A DNA stretch of 64,000 nt from Stromatinia cepivora (taxonomy: Eukaryota; Ascomycota; Leotiomycetes; Helotiales; Sclerotiniaceae), in the NCBI GenBank assembly GCA_014898415.1, contig RCTD01000008.1, positions 124,001 to 188,000 of the forward strand, in the 5' to 3' direction. Of this stretch, positions 32,853 through 45,646 are shown piece by piece. Both the position numbers and the translations under genes were made by a program. Within the stretch, counting starts at the first letter, position 1. Each line of letters opens with the position of its first letter. The notes under the pieces were generated by a model. It made no database searches. It saw only the letters and a list, made by a program, of their open reading frames with translations, and was not told where the DNA came from.

Positions 32853-34858
32853 TTTGATTTCGGGTTGCATTTGGTGTTGGATTTTATCCGGAGATGAAGG
32901 AGGGCATGGGGCTAAAGTTGACAATCAAGTGGCGGTCATAATAACGAAACAAACGCTACAACTAGCACTTTTTCCTTTGTAAACATGGTTCACGAGGAGT
33001 AGTATGGTATATCATGGTTGGATTGGGGATCAGAAGTGGTATACCGATTTGGGCGTTTTGTATTTGGGATGATTCTTTTTTTTACATAGCATTTTTGTAC
33101 TGTACAAGTGTACGGTATTTCATTTTGGGGATTGGTTGGATTGGTTGGGGTATGATTAAATTGGGTTTGGATAACGATAGTGTACTTGAGTTGGTCCCTT
33201 TTTGGGGCCGGCGAAGAGGCAAGGGGGTTGATGGCAAAGGAATTATATACATGGATAAATAGTATATTCAGTAGAGTGTGGAGAATCCAAAAAGTTCTGC
33301 ATAAGGTTATATGGTATTAAAATATCACGGAAGTGAAATGTAAAATTGTACCAGAACGCAAACGCCCCTTTGCTTCCTCGCCTAACTACCGCCCCACTAA
33401 ATTCGTTACGTCTTTGGAATACTATCTACTAGATGCAATGATACATTTCGGAATAAGCTAAATTAATTTCGGAATAGCAAAATTTCCGTAATAGCCAAAT
33501 TGGGGGTTGAGTTTTAATGGATTTTGTTTTGTAAATTATAGTTTTGTAGATTGTGAATGAGGGATGATGTAAAGAAGAGGGATGAGAGTTGAGAATTGTA
33601 AATAAGAAAGGGAGAGATTAAAAAGTAGAAATGTAGAGAGAGTATGGATTGAGTGTAGTGTATAGTATATGATGTATTGGAGGGAATATTTATAAGAGGG
33701 GTATTTATAGAAGAATCAGAATATCGAAGGAAATAATGAATAAATAGATAGATGAATAAATAAATAACAATAACTCTTCTATAATGATTTTGCAACCACT
33801 CATATACAAACATAACATTCCTCCTCATCTTCATCCCCTCTCCCCATCCATCTATCATCCTCATCCCCATTCAACAAAAACACCAAAAAACCGTCCAAAA
33901 AAAAAAAAATAACCCAATAAATATACAAACAAATCAAGGAACAACAAACCATAAATCAGAAAATATATAGAAGAGATTTAATCCTATATTAACTATCTAT
34001 TTATAGTTATTAATAGATATCTTTTTTTTTTCTTTCTCAATTTGAAGTATGTTGTTTTCTTTATGTGATGTGATGTGATGTGATGTGATGTGATGTGATG
34101 TGATGTGATGTGATGTGATGTGATGTGTGAGTGTAATGTATTGAGGTGTGATGTATTGGGATGTAATGTACTGGGATGAGAATATTAGATAGGTGGTGGG
34201 AGGATAAGTAAGATAAGGTAGATAGGTAATATAGGGGGATAATGATGATGATGATGATGATGCAGGTAATGAGGTTTCGATCACTGTGGTGGATGTAATG
34301 ATGAGAATGATAATGCTTGAAAGGAGTTGGTAGGAATGGAGATGAGAAGTGACGTTGTTTTTACCCTCATTCGTTAAGATACTCATGGATAAGATTGGTG
34401 TGCTTAAAGAGAAGAAATATTGTTGCTAATTCCCATTTATGTATTTAATTTATCTATTTTATTATACCACCTACCATCGAAAATTAAAGAGCAAGAGCGC
34501 GAACTGAAATCAATATTATATATGCCAATTGCTTGCAACTCATTTATATACGTCCACCGATGGCCCTAACCTTCTTATTATCCCTCCAAACCAGTCATTC
34601 TGTGCAACCTCATCGTACCACATCATAAGTGAAAAACAAAAATGCAGATATTTCCATCCTGCCCGTTCCCACCATCCCAGGATATAAGCCATCATCACCG
34701 TTCCTATTTGCCAGAGTTCCAAACCATAATTACCGCTACCAGTTCAATAATATCCCTATGACGTTATCGTGTTTATGTCTTCGTGCATCCGTCTCCATAT
34801 TGGTATGCGTGTCCCGTTGCGCACTCGTAAAACGTAAGTCATAAATTGAACCGTCTGC
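32853..34858. other. Intergenic, low-complexity and microsatellite-rich region
   Basis: Convergent 3' ends of the kinase and cry-DASH genes face each other here. The DNA is A/T-rich with TGATG, TGA and AATAA runs. Several long frames (33514-33870, 33997-34386) are translations of simple repeats and are not called as genes. Confidence 0.6.
34066..34127. repeat. (TGATG)n microsatellite
   Basis: About twelve perfect GTGAT/TGATG units, followed to ~34180 by degenerate TGTAATGTATTGGGA-like units. Confidence 0.95.
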
Positions 34859-36965
34859 TTACTCGTTATCTGCAGTAGCCTCTCTCTCTTTATCCATCAT
34901 GCCGGTTCTTATTTCTCTTCCGCGGTCACCTCTGCCTCTATACCCTCTCCCTTGATATCCTCGAGTTTGATAGCCTCGGTCGCCTCTTCCACCATACCAC
35001 CCACCACGTCCATGATCTTGAGGACTAGGTCTTCTACCCATCCATCTATCTCCACCATGCGGTCGATAAGGGGGTCTACCTCTACCGCCACCTCTTCCAC
35101 CTCCAACTCCCCCACCCCTACCTCTATTGACCTTGAAATCAATTCTCTTCAGTGGATTTTTAACCATATCCGTATCTGCAATGCCCAATTCTTCTTTTTT
35201 CTCCTCATCGTTAATAGTCCAAGCCTGGAAAATTTGACCTAGCTCATCTACGCCTCGTAATTCATCAACCCAAGCGAGAACATATTCAGCCTTCGGATCG
35301 TAATCGAAAGCTTGTTTAACAGGATTGAAGATACGATCGTTGCCTCGAGGGTCGTTGCCTACTCCTGCGACATATTGCCAATTACCCCAATTTGAGCTGA
35401 CATCGTAATCGACCAGCATACACTCGTACCACTCTGCCCCGACTCTCCAATCAATATAAAGATGTTTGGAGAGAAAGGAAGCAACATTTTGACGTGCGCG
35501 GTTACTCGTATATCCTGTATGATAGATTTCTCTCTGCGAAGCATCAATGAACCCCATTCCAGTTGTACCGTTTAGAAATCTTTCAACAATTTCTCGGATC
35601 TGCTCTTTTGAGAAACCATCTTTTGGCGAATCTAGCCTACTCCATTTCGAATGTGCATCTTCCTCAGCTTTGAACCCACCCAATCGAAAAAGTTGGGGCC
35701 CGAATTTACGAGTGCAGAGACGCATATAGTCTCTCCAAAGGAGCTCAAATCGTACAGCATAGGTTCCTTCGTTTTCGCCTTTTCCATATCCTTCTAGGTG
35801 TTTGTACCTGTCATCAGAATTGGATCCGTCTTCGAAGACAGACATCGAGGCATGAATTTGACGTGAGCTAATTGAACCAAGAGCGAGGTATGCTGAAAGT
35901 TTTGTGGAGAAATCGGTACCCATAAGACCATTGCGACTGGATTTATAAGCAGTGATTGAGCCAGAAGTGATCAAGTGTTCGAGTCGTTCTTGCGCATGAG
36001 ATTCACCACCTGTAAAAGGATGTGCCGAGAGGGCATTCTCGGGGCACTTGGGTGGATTTTTGGCTAGTGGTTGCGCATTAATTGGCTTGAGAAGCGCTGC
36101 CTCTATCTCCTCGTACTTTGTCGGAATCACGAACGGAGAATGCTGGGGTGGGACGTCGGTAGGAAAAGGTGGCAATGAATTCTTTTCTGGCTTTGGTAAA
36201 GCTGGACGTGGTGCTTCGCGAAGGGGTTCAACACTTTTGCGATAAGTTGTGTAGATATCGGAGAGGTCTTTTGGGTCCTTGAATGGAAGATCTCGACTGT
36301 ATTGAAGTCAGTACAACTCAGGGGATCGAGATGAATGTAAGAACGTACTCATCGATTAAATATTTCTCATCATGCCACAATTTGAAGTCAACGTTTGCCT
36401 TATCGCAAATGTTCTTCGTTGAGCGCTCTTCTCGCTTTTCTTCAACTCCTTCTTCGGAAGTCATCCACACTGCAGAAACCTTGCTGCCGGCCGCTTCTTC
36501 AAATCTTTCGATTAATCCTTTCAATACTTCATCAACCATACCCACCCGAATGGATAATCCACTTCCAATCTTCTCGAAACCATCTTTCAAATCCCAAACA
36601 CTTTGCGCCAAGAACTTCGCTCTGTGAGGACCACATCTCCAGAATGCGCCGAGTTGACTTCTGGCCTCTGGATAGGGACTCTTGCCTCCACCTTCAGGAA
36701 TAAATCCCGAGACTTCGATTTGTTGTGCGGCAAAAACATAGAGTGGGAGAAGATGAGTAAAACCATGATCCTTGTTATGAATGAGAGAATGAAGGATGGG
36801 GTTGTCGGCCACTCGTAGGTCCCGGCGCATGAGATAAATCAAGATCTTAGAATTTGACATCTTTGCAATTGTGGCAATTGGTTGATGCATTTGTTTGAGA
36901 GAGATGGAGATGGAGGGGGGGATCAAATTGGCAACCAATTTTGTACGAGAACAGAAGCGAATCAT
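34859..36965 (-). CDS. Cryptochrome-DASH photolyase-family protein
   Basis: Two exons, 36965-36349 and 36296-34859, have in-phase GTACGT...CAG splicing and encode up to 684 aa from the first ATG; internal ATGs at residues 26 and 36 are possible starts. The N-terminal photolyase alpha/beta domain shows LIYLMRRDLRVADNPILHSL and LLPLYVFAAQQIEVSGFIP. The FAD-binding domain shows LSAYLALGSISSRQIH, ELLWRDYMRLCTRKFG, IDASQREIYHTGYTSNRARQ and CMLVDYDVSSNWGNWQYVAG; the residues are intact. The DNP..., DRIFNPVKQAFDYDP and YVLAWVDEL blocks place it in the cry-DASH clade. The ~110-residue tail is Gly/Arg-rich (RGRGGGVGGGRGGGRGR), a fungal cry-DASH trait suited to nucleic-acid binding. It is a blue-light flavoprotein with single-strand photolyase activity and/or signalling; fungal homologues are often light-induced. 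Confidence 0.93.
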
Positions 36966-39900
36966 GGAAAGATCCGGGGAGAGGACCCGGTAGTATGAGA
37001 TTAGAGGGATTCACCCCACAGGCCTGACTCGAGGACAAATCAACCGTCAGGAATATGTCTTGCAGCAGATTTAGGGCAGAAGGTGGGGTTTTTGATGGAT
37101 ATTGATTTTTGACGGATGAAAGTATAAAAGATAGTAGAAGAGTAGTAGTATTACTCAAGAGGAATAGTGTATAGTACCAGTAGTGATAGGCAATAGTAGT
37201 GTAATGGAGGGAAAAATAGTATGGAGAAGAAGCCTCAACCGAGTCGGAATATAAGTTTTGATTGGACGTCAAAGAAGATGAGAAAGACGAAAGATGAATC
37301 AACAGTTGAATGATTTGGAATGAATGGAAAAATGAAGTAATGGAGTAGTGAAGTAATGAATGAATAATAGCTTCAAATCCACATGATAATAGGTATAGAT
37401 TGGTATCAGGAAGGAAATGGAAAGAATAAAAATAGTGGAAGAAGTAAGAGAAAATGTTGAGTAGGTAGTAGTTCTTTCAAGTAACTGAAATACCTAATAC
37501 CTAATACCTAATACCAAGTGGTTTTCATTTGATCAATTCATCCTGATTTGATTTCTTTTGATCGTTAGACCAAGCAGAGATAAGAAGTTGATGTTGTGTT
37601 GACCCATATATGTTGCTGAACCGTCGGTGATGTACTCAGTTGCTGGTACTAATAACTGACTTATCGTGATTGATGGATCTGGTGGATGGATCTGGTGGAT
37701 GATGAATCTGCTATACCTTAATAAGATGAGCATCTTCAATTGTCCAATCATTCTTTCCCAATAGAAGAATCATAGTAAGAATTATAGTACATGGGACTTA
37801 TTCATGAACTTCTTTTTACCTCTTCTTACCTTTCTTACCTTTCTTACCTTTCTTACCTTTCTTTCCTTTCTTTCCTTTCTTTCCTTTCTTTCCCTTTCTT
37901 ACCTTCTACCACTTAATGGTAAAAAAGACGATGCTCAAAACTATTGTTGTAGTGTGAATATCGCCCCACTTTATTCATCCGTTTCCAGGAATGAGTGTTA
38001 CTAGATTCGGTTAAGCTCGATCTTAGTTTTTGGGTGAAAATACTTGTAAGTGATGTCTAGACCAACCAAAACATTTGAACGCTTTTTATTCAATGCCGCT
38101 TCACCTTTATTATGCTGCGTTTCCTTGGCCATATCATATTACACCAACCTTCAGTCCTTTCTTTGTCCATTCTATTATTACACCAAACTTCACTCTCTCT
38201 TGCCCATCAATCTACCTACCTACTTACACTTAGATACCTGTTTACCTAGTAGCTACTAGGTATGCACTCCATATCAAGATATCTTTTCCATACGATATCT
38301 GTTCCGTGAATTATAACCGTACAGCATCTCATCAGATTCAAATCCATCCAATCTACTCGTATATATTATATATCTTGCCACTTTATACTTCTCTACAATC
38401 TCGATGGAAAGGTATCAAAACATACCACCAGATCTTAATCCAAGGCATATATAGATAGGTAGCCACGATATCTTTTGTACGGCAGACCCCTACTTAACAT
38501 GGCTGGAAACCGTTCCAACCAAAATATCAATTTTCTTGCACCTGCATATGCTCACCCTGCTATGCATCGATGGTCGTTACTTAGTACAACCTTCATACAA
38601 TCGTGAGCATATCATTTGAGCTTTTACCATCTATCTTCGGTGAAATACGGACCCCTCAAACAATCCCGTTTATCTCTCCCGAAATCATTCAGATATTTTA
38701 TCTCAATGCCCTTCGGAGATATGTAGCTCACTCAGGTGATCACTCAACATATGCAAGATGTGGAGTACAGCATGTTCATGCAACACCGTTCCAGATCGTG
38801 TTATCGGCATCTTGCATTAGTTCAATTGAAGCTTTCTTAGCCTATGAATTTGTCGATGATCTACTGCGTGGTGGACTAACCCCTGACAAGCTGAAGATAA
38901 ATAGTCTGTGATGCCTCATTCTTTTATTTTATTTCAGGTGGTTAAGCTTTAGTGCTGTTGTTGAACATTATCATCAACATCATCAACTTTCTCAGGTCTC
39001 ACGAAACAGGTATCTCTTTCAGCTATCAACATACCAGGTGCCGAACTTTCCTGGCGTCAGAACTGTCCTTTTCTTGGCCTTATTGAAAGTGACATGATAT
39101 TTAGTCGCCTCTACACGGGTCTATCCTATCAATTTCATCCCAAATTCCAAGGCTCGAACTTATTTTAACAAGGAAGTTCAAATGCAGTGCGGTTCATCTC
39201 ATGCCTCATGGTGAAAAAGGTGGTAGTTTCTACATTGGAGAATAAGGTAAGAAGCCACTTGAGACCCTCCACGTTGACAAACCTGTGTAGGAAACCTGCG
39301 TGACAGATGGATCTATGCAATCACTCATTTTTGTGATGGTATATCGTACGACACCTGCAAGATAACAATTAAAATGCCTGCTCATTGTCATTCAGGTGCT
39401 GGGACAATCAAATGCACCATCTAGTGGGCCTGGTCTAGACCTTTCTTGGCCCTTCAATGTTACTTGCAATTGTTGTACCGAGTTTGGAACAATCAAACCA
39501 CTCGGCTAATGCATACCTACTTGACCCTTTCATTGTTTTACTCTTTTTTTATCATTCAAACATTTCATCTGGTCCATCCTGACCTTGACTTACTTTTCAG
39601 CTTATGACATTATCTTTTTCGGCGGATAAGGTCTTGGGAAACACGGACAACTAGCACCCTACAAAATACCTGGAACTCTGGTTGGAATCACTCTACTTCG
39701 CTGCAGAAGGTATATCAGCTGCCCCATTACTTTACACCCCTGCCTTCCCCGCAGGCGCACCTTATCCAGATGCCAAACATAAGTGGAAAAGTATTTTTAT
39801 CCTGAGTTCTTCAACTTCTTGTCACTTAGGAAGTCGTTTGTCGGTGCATCACCATACGTTTGATGATGATACCACACCACTATGGCGTTATACCTACCTA

Positions 39901-42027
39901 CTTGCAGATGAACAGAATAATGACTGCAACTAGAACGCCAGAATATGCTCTTAGAGTGCCACAAGTATCTCAATCTCAGCACTCATAGTGGTGACCAACC
40001 CAGTGAGCCTGTCCATCCATATATGCTTATGTTGGTATATCTAGGAAAGACAATTGATATCATGCGCACAAGAGCAAAAGCTACAGGCAATCCAATCATA
40101 GAACATATTCTAGAACGACAATGATACTTCACAAGAAATTTTCAGTTAAGCTAGATTGAAATGGCTTATAGATTTGATGCTAACTTGTGACCAGAGATTG
40201 ACATAAAAACTTTGAGCATCTTGATAGTCAATATTCAGCAATATTGTTACGTAAAATTTCCTGAATTTCATACAATTGTTTTGCTACTCATGACATGCTT
40301 TTGCTGAGAGACTCGTTGGCTCTACCGGAACTGATGGTCGCGGGAACTTATGTTAGGAAGACAACAGGTTCTCCTTGAGAAACCGTCGTATAAATACTTA
40401 TACGGGAATTCGCACGAAGCAGAGATCGTTGAATTCACCGAACATGTGAATCCAGAAGGTTTCAATTTGAACAAGCCTAACAACAACGATTCGTTTTCCT
40501 CTGTACTCTATACTACAGAATCCATACCAAAATGTGAATATGATGTCTCACCCACCGCAACCATCGATCAACATCTCGCCCCAATACGGGCTTGCGGATG
40601 GTATTGTTTTGCACGTAATTGTCATAGTGATGGTTTTTACTCGGCTTCTTTTGTTCTTCTCAATATCCTAGCTAGTATGGAAGTGGGATGGGTCGTATAA
40701 GTCGTTTTAAATTGGGATTTATATGGGATGGATGGAGTGAGGGATTGGATGAAATGTATCTTGATCGGAAGGGGGATTATGTGGATGTGAAAGGAAAGGG
40801 GGTTGTGTTATCTCTGAGTTTGATGGGATGGTGAGTTTTTGGGTGGATCGGGGAATTTTTGTTGTTTTGTTTGTTGTTGGGTTAGACGGAGGTGAGATGG
40901 GACGGGATGGGATGGGATGTTTGTATTGTATGTGGTTTGTAGGATTGCGTTAGAGGCTGCTTCACGTCTCGTCGTAAGGGCCGCAACCTTATGACGAGAT
41001 AATCTGGTATGTGTATTACACAAAGTTTGCGCAAAAAATAGGTACGGAGTATAACTATTTTGCTAGTGTTATTGAAGTGATGTGATGTAATATCATTATA
41101 CAACTGGCAAGTAAAGCTTGCACGGTCAACCATGTGGTACACCAGCCCCATATTCAGTTTCGTTGGTTCTAGTACTTTCCTCCTCCCTCCTCCCTCCTCC
41201 TTCCTCTTTTTCTCTCCTCTCTTCTCTTTCCTCTTCCACCCTTCTCCTACTTACCCCTCAATTTGATCATGGGCCACCATTTGTCTCGCCTACTACCTCC
41301 CATTTATAGCCTACAACAAGTTGGGGGTAGAGCATGAGGGAGGCAAAAGTGGTGCAGATGCATTTTCACGTAATCAAACTCGTTTCCACCACCCAATTTA
41401 CTAATACCATAGGTTGTAGAAGACATTGAAAGCTAGCTCCTAGTATCTTCTCTACTTTACCGGTAGGGAGGCTAGAATCATGAATGTCATTTTGGACCAA
41501 AGCTACTAAAGCAATGAATTATTAGAACGAGGAAAATGATGAAAGTTAATATAAGATTTATCTAGTACATGGCTGATGGTAAGCTTGTTTAATGAGCCTT
41601 TTTTTGCTTGAGATCGGGGGTAGTGTGTGGGTTTTTAGTGAGAATTGGGAATCGGAGACTGTTGTTTCTTTTTGATCTTTTTCTAGGTTTTGTTTTTAAG
41701 AGGCTAAGGAAGGGAATTGGAAAATGGAAAGATATTGTTTGATGTGGTTAGTATGTTGAGGTCCTGGTGAATATATGGTAAAATATGGGGAGTGTGAGGA
41801 GAGGGTTGCGGAAGCGAGATGTCACCTATCTATACCTGGGTATTCACTTTCACCCACTTTCATCTTCCCTTTTACACAATGAACAATATACACAGATTTC
41901 ACTTCTGATGTATATTCACCTACTCCCCGGTTCGCAACCACAAACCGCGTACATCCTAGTGTCTCAATATTAGGCATATAGTTATGCTTCCGCGACAACT
42001 TCCCACTTCAACCTGAGATTCTTCAAC
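36966..42027. other. Gene-poor intergenic stretch
   Basis: About 5 kb with no recognisable conserved gene. Frames at 38603-38911 (no ATG), 39682-39933 and 40350-40700 (ATG-led, 116 codons, GWYCFARNCHSDG near the end) lack family features. Pyrimidine tracts occur at 37810-37910 and 41170-41260. Confidence 0.45.
37808..37910. repeat. (CTTACCTTT)/(CTTTCCTTT) tandem repeat
   Basis: Roughly ten 9-bp pyrimidine-only units on the plus strand; the hydrophobic Phe-Leu-Thr/Ser translation is a by-product. Confidence 0.9.
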
Positions 42028-42994
42028 ATGGAATTAAACCGCGAATGTACAACAATATCCACAACAGCACATTCAAAAATGGAGCAATATAAATCCATCA
42101 AAGGCGAAATGCTCGCCTGAGCAATGGATGATGAGAACATTAATCTAGAATATTTCAGAAGACTTTACAGAAGTGCGATGAAGGTGATTGATGAGATTGC
42201 GGAAGGAAAGACTGAAGCGCAGAAGTTGGAGGCGGTCGAGAAGTTGGTTTATGAGAGTTTTTGTAAGTTTTTGTTGTGTGATAGTCAGATTGGAATTGTG
42301 TTAATGAATAATAGGCAGTGATGGGAAGTTTGGTCAGGGATTTGAGATTGCTGCGAGAGAAACTTCAGATTTTACCTCGACGACTGCGTCTGAGACGACG
42401 AATGCCGCTGTGAATAAGCCGGTTCAAGCTTCCCCCTAACTATCTGCGAATCTGACCGGAATGACGAAAACTCCTGTTCTTCAAGCATCAACGCCCTTAA
42501 GTGAAAATATTCAAACTGCTATGAGCGGTTTACTTCCACCAGCGGACCAAGAAGTTATGTACACTTATCACTTGGATCCCCAGGAACGAGGCATCTCATT
42601 CCCAATCCACTCTACCATTGGCTACGATAACATTGCTGAGACAGGCAGGCTATTGGATGTCGAGCTAAGATACGTCAGCGGATTCCAGAGAGATAGATTT
42701 ATTGTGAAGCCGCGGAACCCTGAAGTTTTCAGAGAGAATCCAAGAATAGGTCGTCAAATACTTCAGGATGCGCATGCATTTCTTGTATACTGGCACCGGT
42801 ACATTAAAAGACATGCTGCACTTCCGATGGAGATCATAGCAAAAGGTTGGTTGGAGCTAGGCCATTCCAGTGTCTGGGAATACCACGACTCATGTCTTCG
42901 GGGGCACGTTGAGAAATTCGATATGGCTGCGCATGAGCTTGTTCTTGGTTATCACGCCGCTGGTGTTCAAAATAGCAAGAAGAGAAAGATATAA
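42028..42994 (+). pseudogene. Unrecognised protein gene broken by two in-frame stops
   Basis: One frame reads from ATG 42028 (MELNRECTT) through TGA at 42118-42120 into EQYKSIKGEMLA-[stop]-AMDDENINLEYFRR. A 52-bp GTAAGT...ATAG intron (42263-42314) joins in phase to SDGKFGQGFEIAARETS. The frame then passes TAA at 42437-42439 and continues through MSGLLPPADQEVMYTYHL and ISFPIHSTIGYDNI. The last part contains RFIVKPRNPEVFRENPRIGR and a basic end KKRKI at 42994. The full frame would be about 304 residues. Both stops can arise from C-to-T changes (CGA to TGA, CAA to TAA). No domain is recognised. Shorter intact proteins starting at 42124 or 42461 (177 aa) are possible alternatives. Confidence 0.5.
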
Positions 42995-43807
42995 ACTCTC
43001 GACAAGTAGTTCTAGTGTCCAAATAGAGCTTGTTACATCGAGGATGTTTGATCGGATAGATATCTCGGATGATGCCTTCCTGATCTTCGAACATGTTTCA
43101 AACAATAATTCATATCATCCAATTGGCTTTTGTTCACATATTATCCTCGGTCACACCGTTCAATTAGAAAAATATTCGTTCTACACTTCTTATGCGAAAG
43201 TACATCTGACATCTGCCTCAATTATCAAAGTGAAGTGAAGTGAAATAAAATAAAATAAAATATACAGTCTTTAGCTTAATCGTCTAAACTTCTGCGCCGG
43301 CGTCTGACCTCATAAATACTATATGATATCATATACAGCGTATCCGAATCCTCAATCTTGACTTCAAGCTCGGATATTTGCAAGCACATGCTCTTTGTAA
43401 TCATCTCAAAGACAATAACTCAATATACTAATAAATGAAAGACTTGAAATCAGAGTAAATTCTGAAAATCCAATGCATATCAAGAAAATACTCTAAACAT
43501 GCTAACCATGGTTTGACGAGATATTTCAAATGTAAAAACCGAAGACTTCGCAACTACCGAAACTCCTTATTTTAATGCTCGGATCTGTGCTGAGTTCACT
43601 GGCTCATGCACCGCGATGTAATTTGTTGGTGAATTTGCTTTGGTGTCTGGTGAATGGTGAAATTGTAAAAATGTCAATTCACGAGGTTTTTTCTCTTAAA
43701 TAATTAATCATATTTTGTAATCTCACATATGTTTCATTTCTTAAATTTTGTTCTATTCATAATTTCCTGTCATAACCTGCCAAGAATTGCTCATGATGCT
43801 GTTGATC

Positions 43808-43918
43808 CATCCTAACTCCATACTCATACTCATATTCATACTTATATTTATACTCATACTTATACTCATACTCATATTCATACTCATATTCATACTCATA
43901 TTCATAATCATATATATA
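43808..43918. repeat. (CATACT)n-type hexanucleotide repeat
   Basis: About eighteen degenerate units alternating TCATAC, TCATAT and TTATAC, just beyond the 3' end of the sugar-transporter gene. Confidence 0.9.
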
Positions 43919-43999
43919 TAACCTCATAATAACCAACCCGAAAACTCCAATCTAAACATCCGTCCACAAGAAGGATCCCTCCTTTTTACCCAGCATACC

Positions 44000-45646
44000 C
44001 TAATACCTAACCACTTCATCATGTTCCGCCAACGCGCCTCCAAATCCAACCTCATCCTTCTTTCCCCCACTGCTCCCCAAAATCTCCCTCGCATTTCTCT
44101 CCTCCGCCTCAAAGTATCGAGCTGGTCTCTTCCTACTAATCGCATCTGCATCCTTGCATACGAATACACTTCCATTCTCTCTGAATAGTCTATCAATATC
44201 CTCCAATGTCCTATCGCTTGTCTCCGGATAGAAGAAATAAACAATCGGTACAAATGATGCGTTGAAGATCGTCCATATAATGTAAAATTTCCATCTCAAA
44301 GACTCGATTCCGATAGGTGTAATTTCTACCACCATGAAATTGAAGATCCAATTTGTGGCTGTGCCGAGCGCAGCACCTTTGGTGCGCATGGAGAGAGAAT
44401 TAATTTCAGTTGGGTAAAGCCATGGGACACCTTGCCAGCCGAAACCGAAGAAGAGGTAGTAAACAAAGAAAAATGCGACGGAGGCGGAGGCAACTTCTTT
44501 TTGATGGGAGTAGCCCTCTAATTCGTTGAAGCGCAGCAGAACGGTAATCAAGAGGTAACAGACTGCTTGACCGGCGGCCGCATACATCATGAGGTTTCTC
44601 CTTCCCCAGCGCTCAACATTTGGAATGGCGAGCAGTGAAGCAGCAAGATAGGATACACTATTGCAAGCAGCGAGCAGTCTTGCGAGTGTGTTTGAGAGGC
44701 CGACGGAAGAGATTAACACGGTAGGGAGATAGTAGGATGTGACGTTGATACCACTAAGCTGTTGCATGGCTTGCGTTCCGCAACCTAGGACGAGACGACG
44801 AATAGTTGAGGTTCCAGCTTCTCCAGTTCGGCCACGGAGGAGATCAAACCAGGAAACTCCATGTGCTTCTTCGTATTCAACGGCGTAGATGATATCATTT
44901 ACGTCGTTGGTTACGCGGTCATCTTGTAGATCGATATCCTCGAGATCAGCAATGATTTGACGGCCTTCATCAATTCTTCCATGTGCGATTAACCAACGGG
45001 GGGATTCCGGGAGCCATGGAACGGTGACAAATAGGATTATAATGAAAATCAATTGGAAGGCGAGTGGGAATCTCCATGTCACGGGACCGGAAAGGAAAGA
45101 AAATCCATATGTAACCCAATTACTGAGGGAGAATCCAGCGATGTTGAGAATCATTTCGATGACGACCAGTTTACCTCGCAGACTCGCTTTGGAGGTTTCG
45201 GATTGCCAAACTGGTGCCGTGGATGTGTTCATACCGTTACCGATACCAGCTACGATTCTGCCTACTATCATTGTCGGGACATCGTATGCGGCGATTTGGA
45301 GAATTGCTCCAATGGTCATGATTGTTGTTCCCCAGAGAATGGTTTTTTTACGACCGAGTCTTTCACCAAAAGCGACGGCCGCAATGGCTCCTACGAAACA
45401 ACCGATATCGTAAAGAGCGGTAATTGTTCCCACTAGAGCGGTTTTGCCATTGAGATTGAGTGTGTTGAGGAAATCTTCAGTTACGATAACGCCACCTAGA
45501 CTCGGTTAGGAAAGTTCAAAATGAAGGGGGTGAATAACCATACCAAAAACACCTTGATCATAACCAAACAAAGTCATATCCGTTGCACAAGCAACGGTGA
45601 CCCAGAACGTGAGCCATCCTCCCCTCATACCAAAATAAGGTGCCAT
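44000..45646 (-). CDS. MFS sugar transporter
   Basis: Two exons, 45646-45544 and 45495-44000, have in-phase GTATGG...TAG splicing and encode 532 aa. The start MAPYFGMRGGWLTFW leads into helix 1 (ACATDMTLFGYDQGVFGGVI), where GYDQGVFGG is a sugar-porter signature. Further family motifs are DIGCFVGAIAAVAFGERLGR (the Gly-Arg-Lys/Arg loop motif), PESPRWL after helix 6, QQLSGINVTSYYLP in helix 7, and PETSDRTLEDIDRLF after helix 12. These match fungal hexose/STL-type proton symporters in the plasma membrane; the substrate cannot be told. The gene appears intact. Confidence 0.92.

Noticed and set aside
34066..34127. TGATG array as a CRISPR or telomere-like repeat
   Set aside because: Units are contiguous 5-mers without spacers and do not match the TTAGGG telomere unit.
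33514..34386. Two minus-strand frames of >110 codons
   Set aside because: They are translations of simple repeats (TGATG, AATAA) with Ser/His/Ile runs and no domain.
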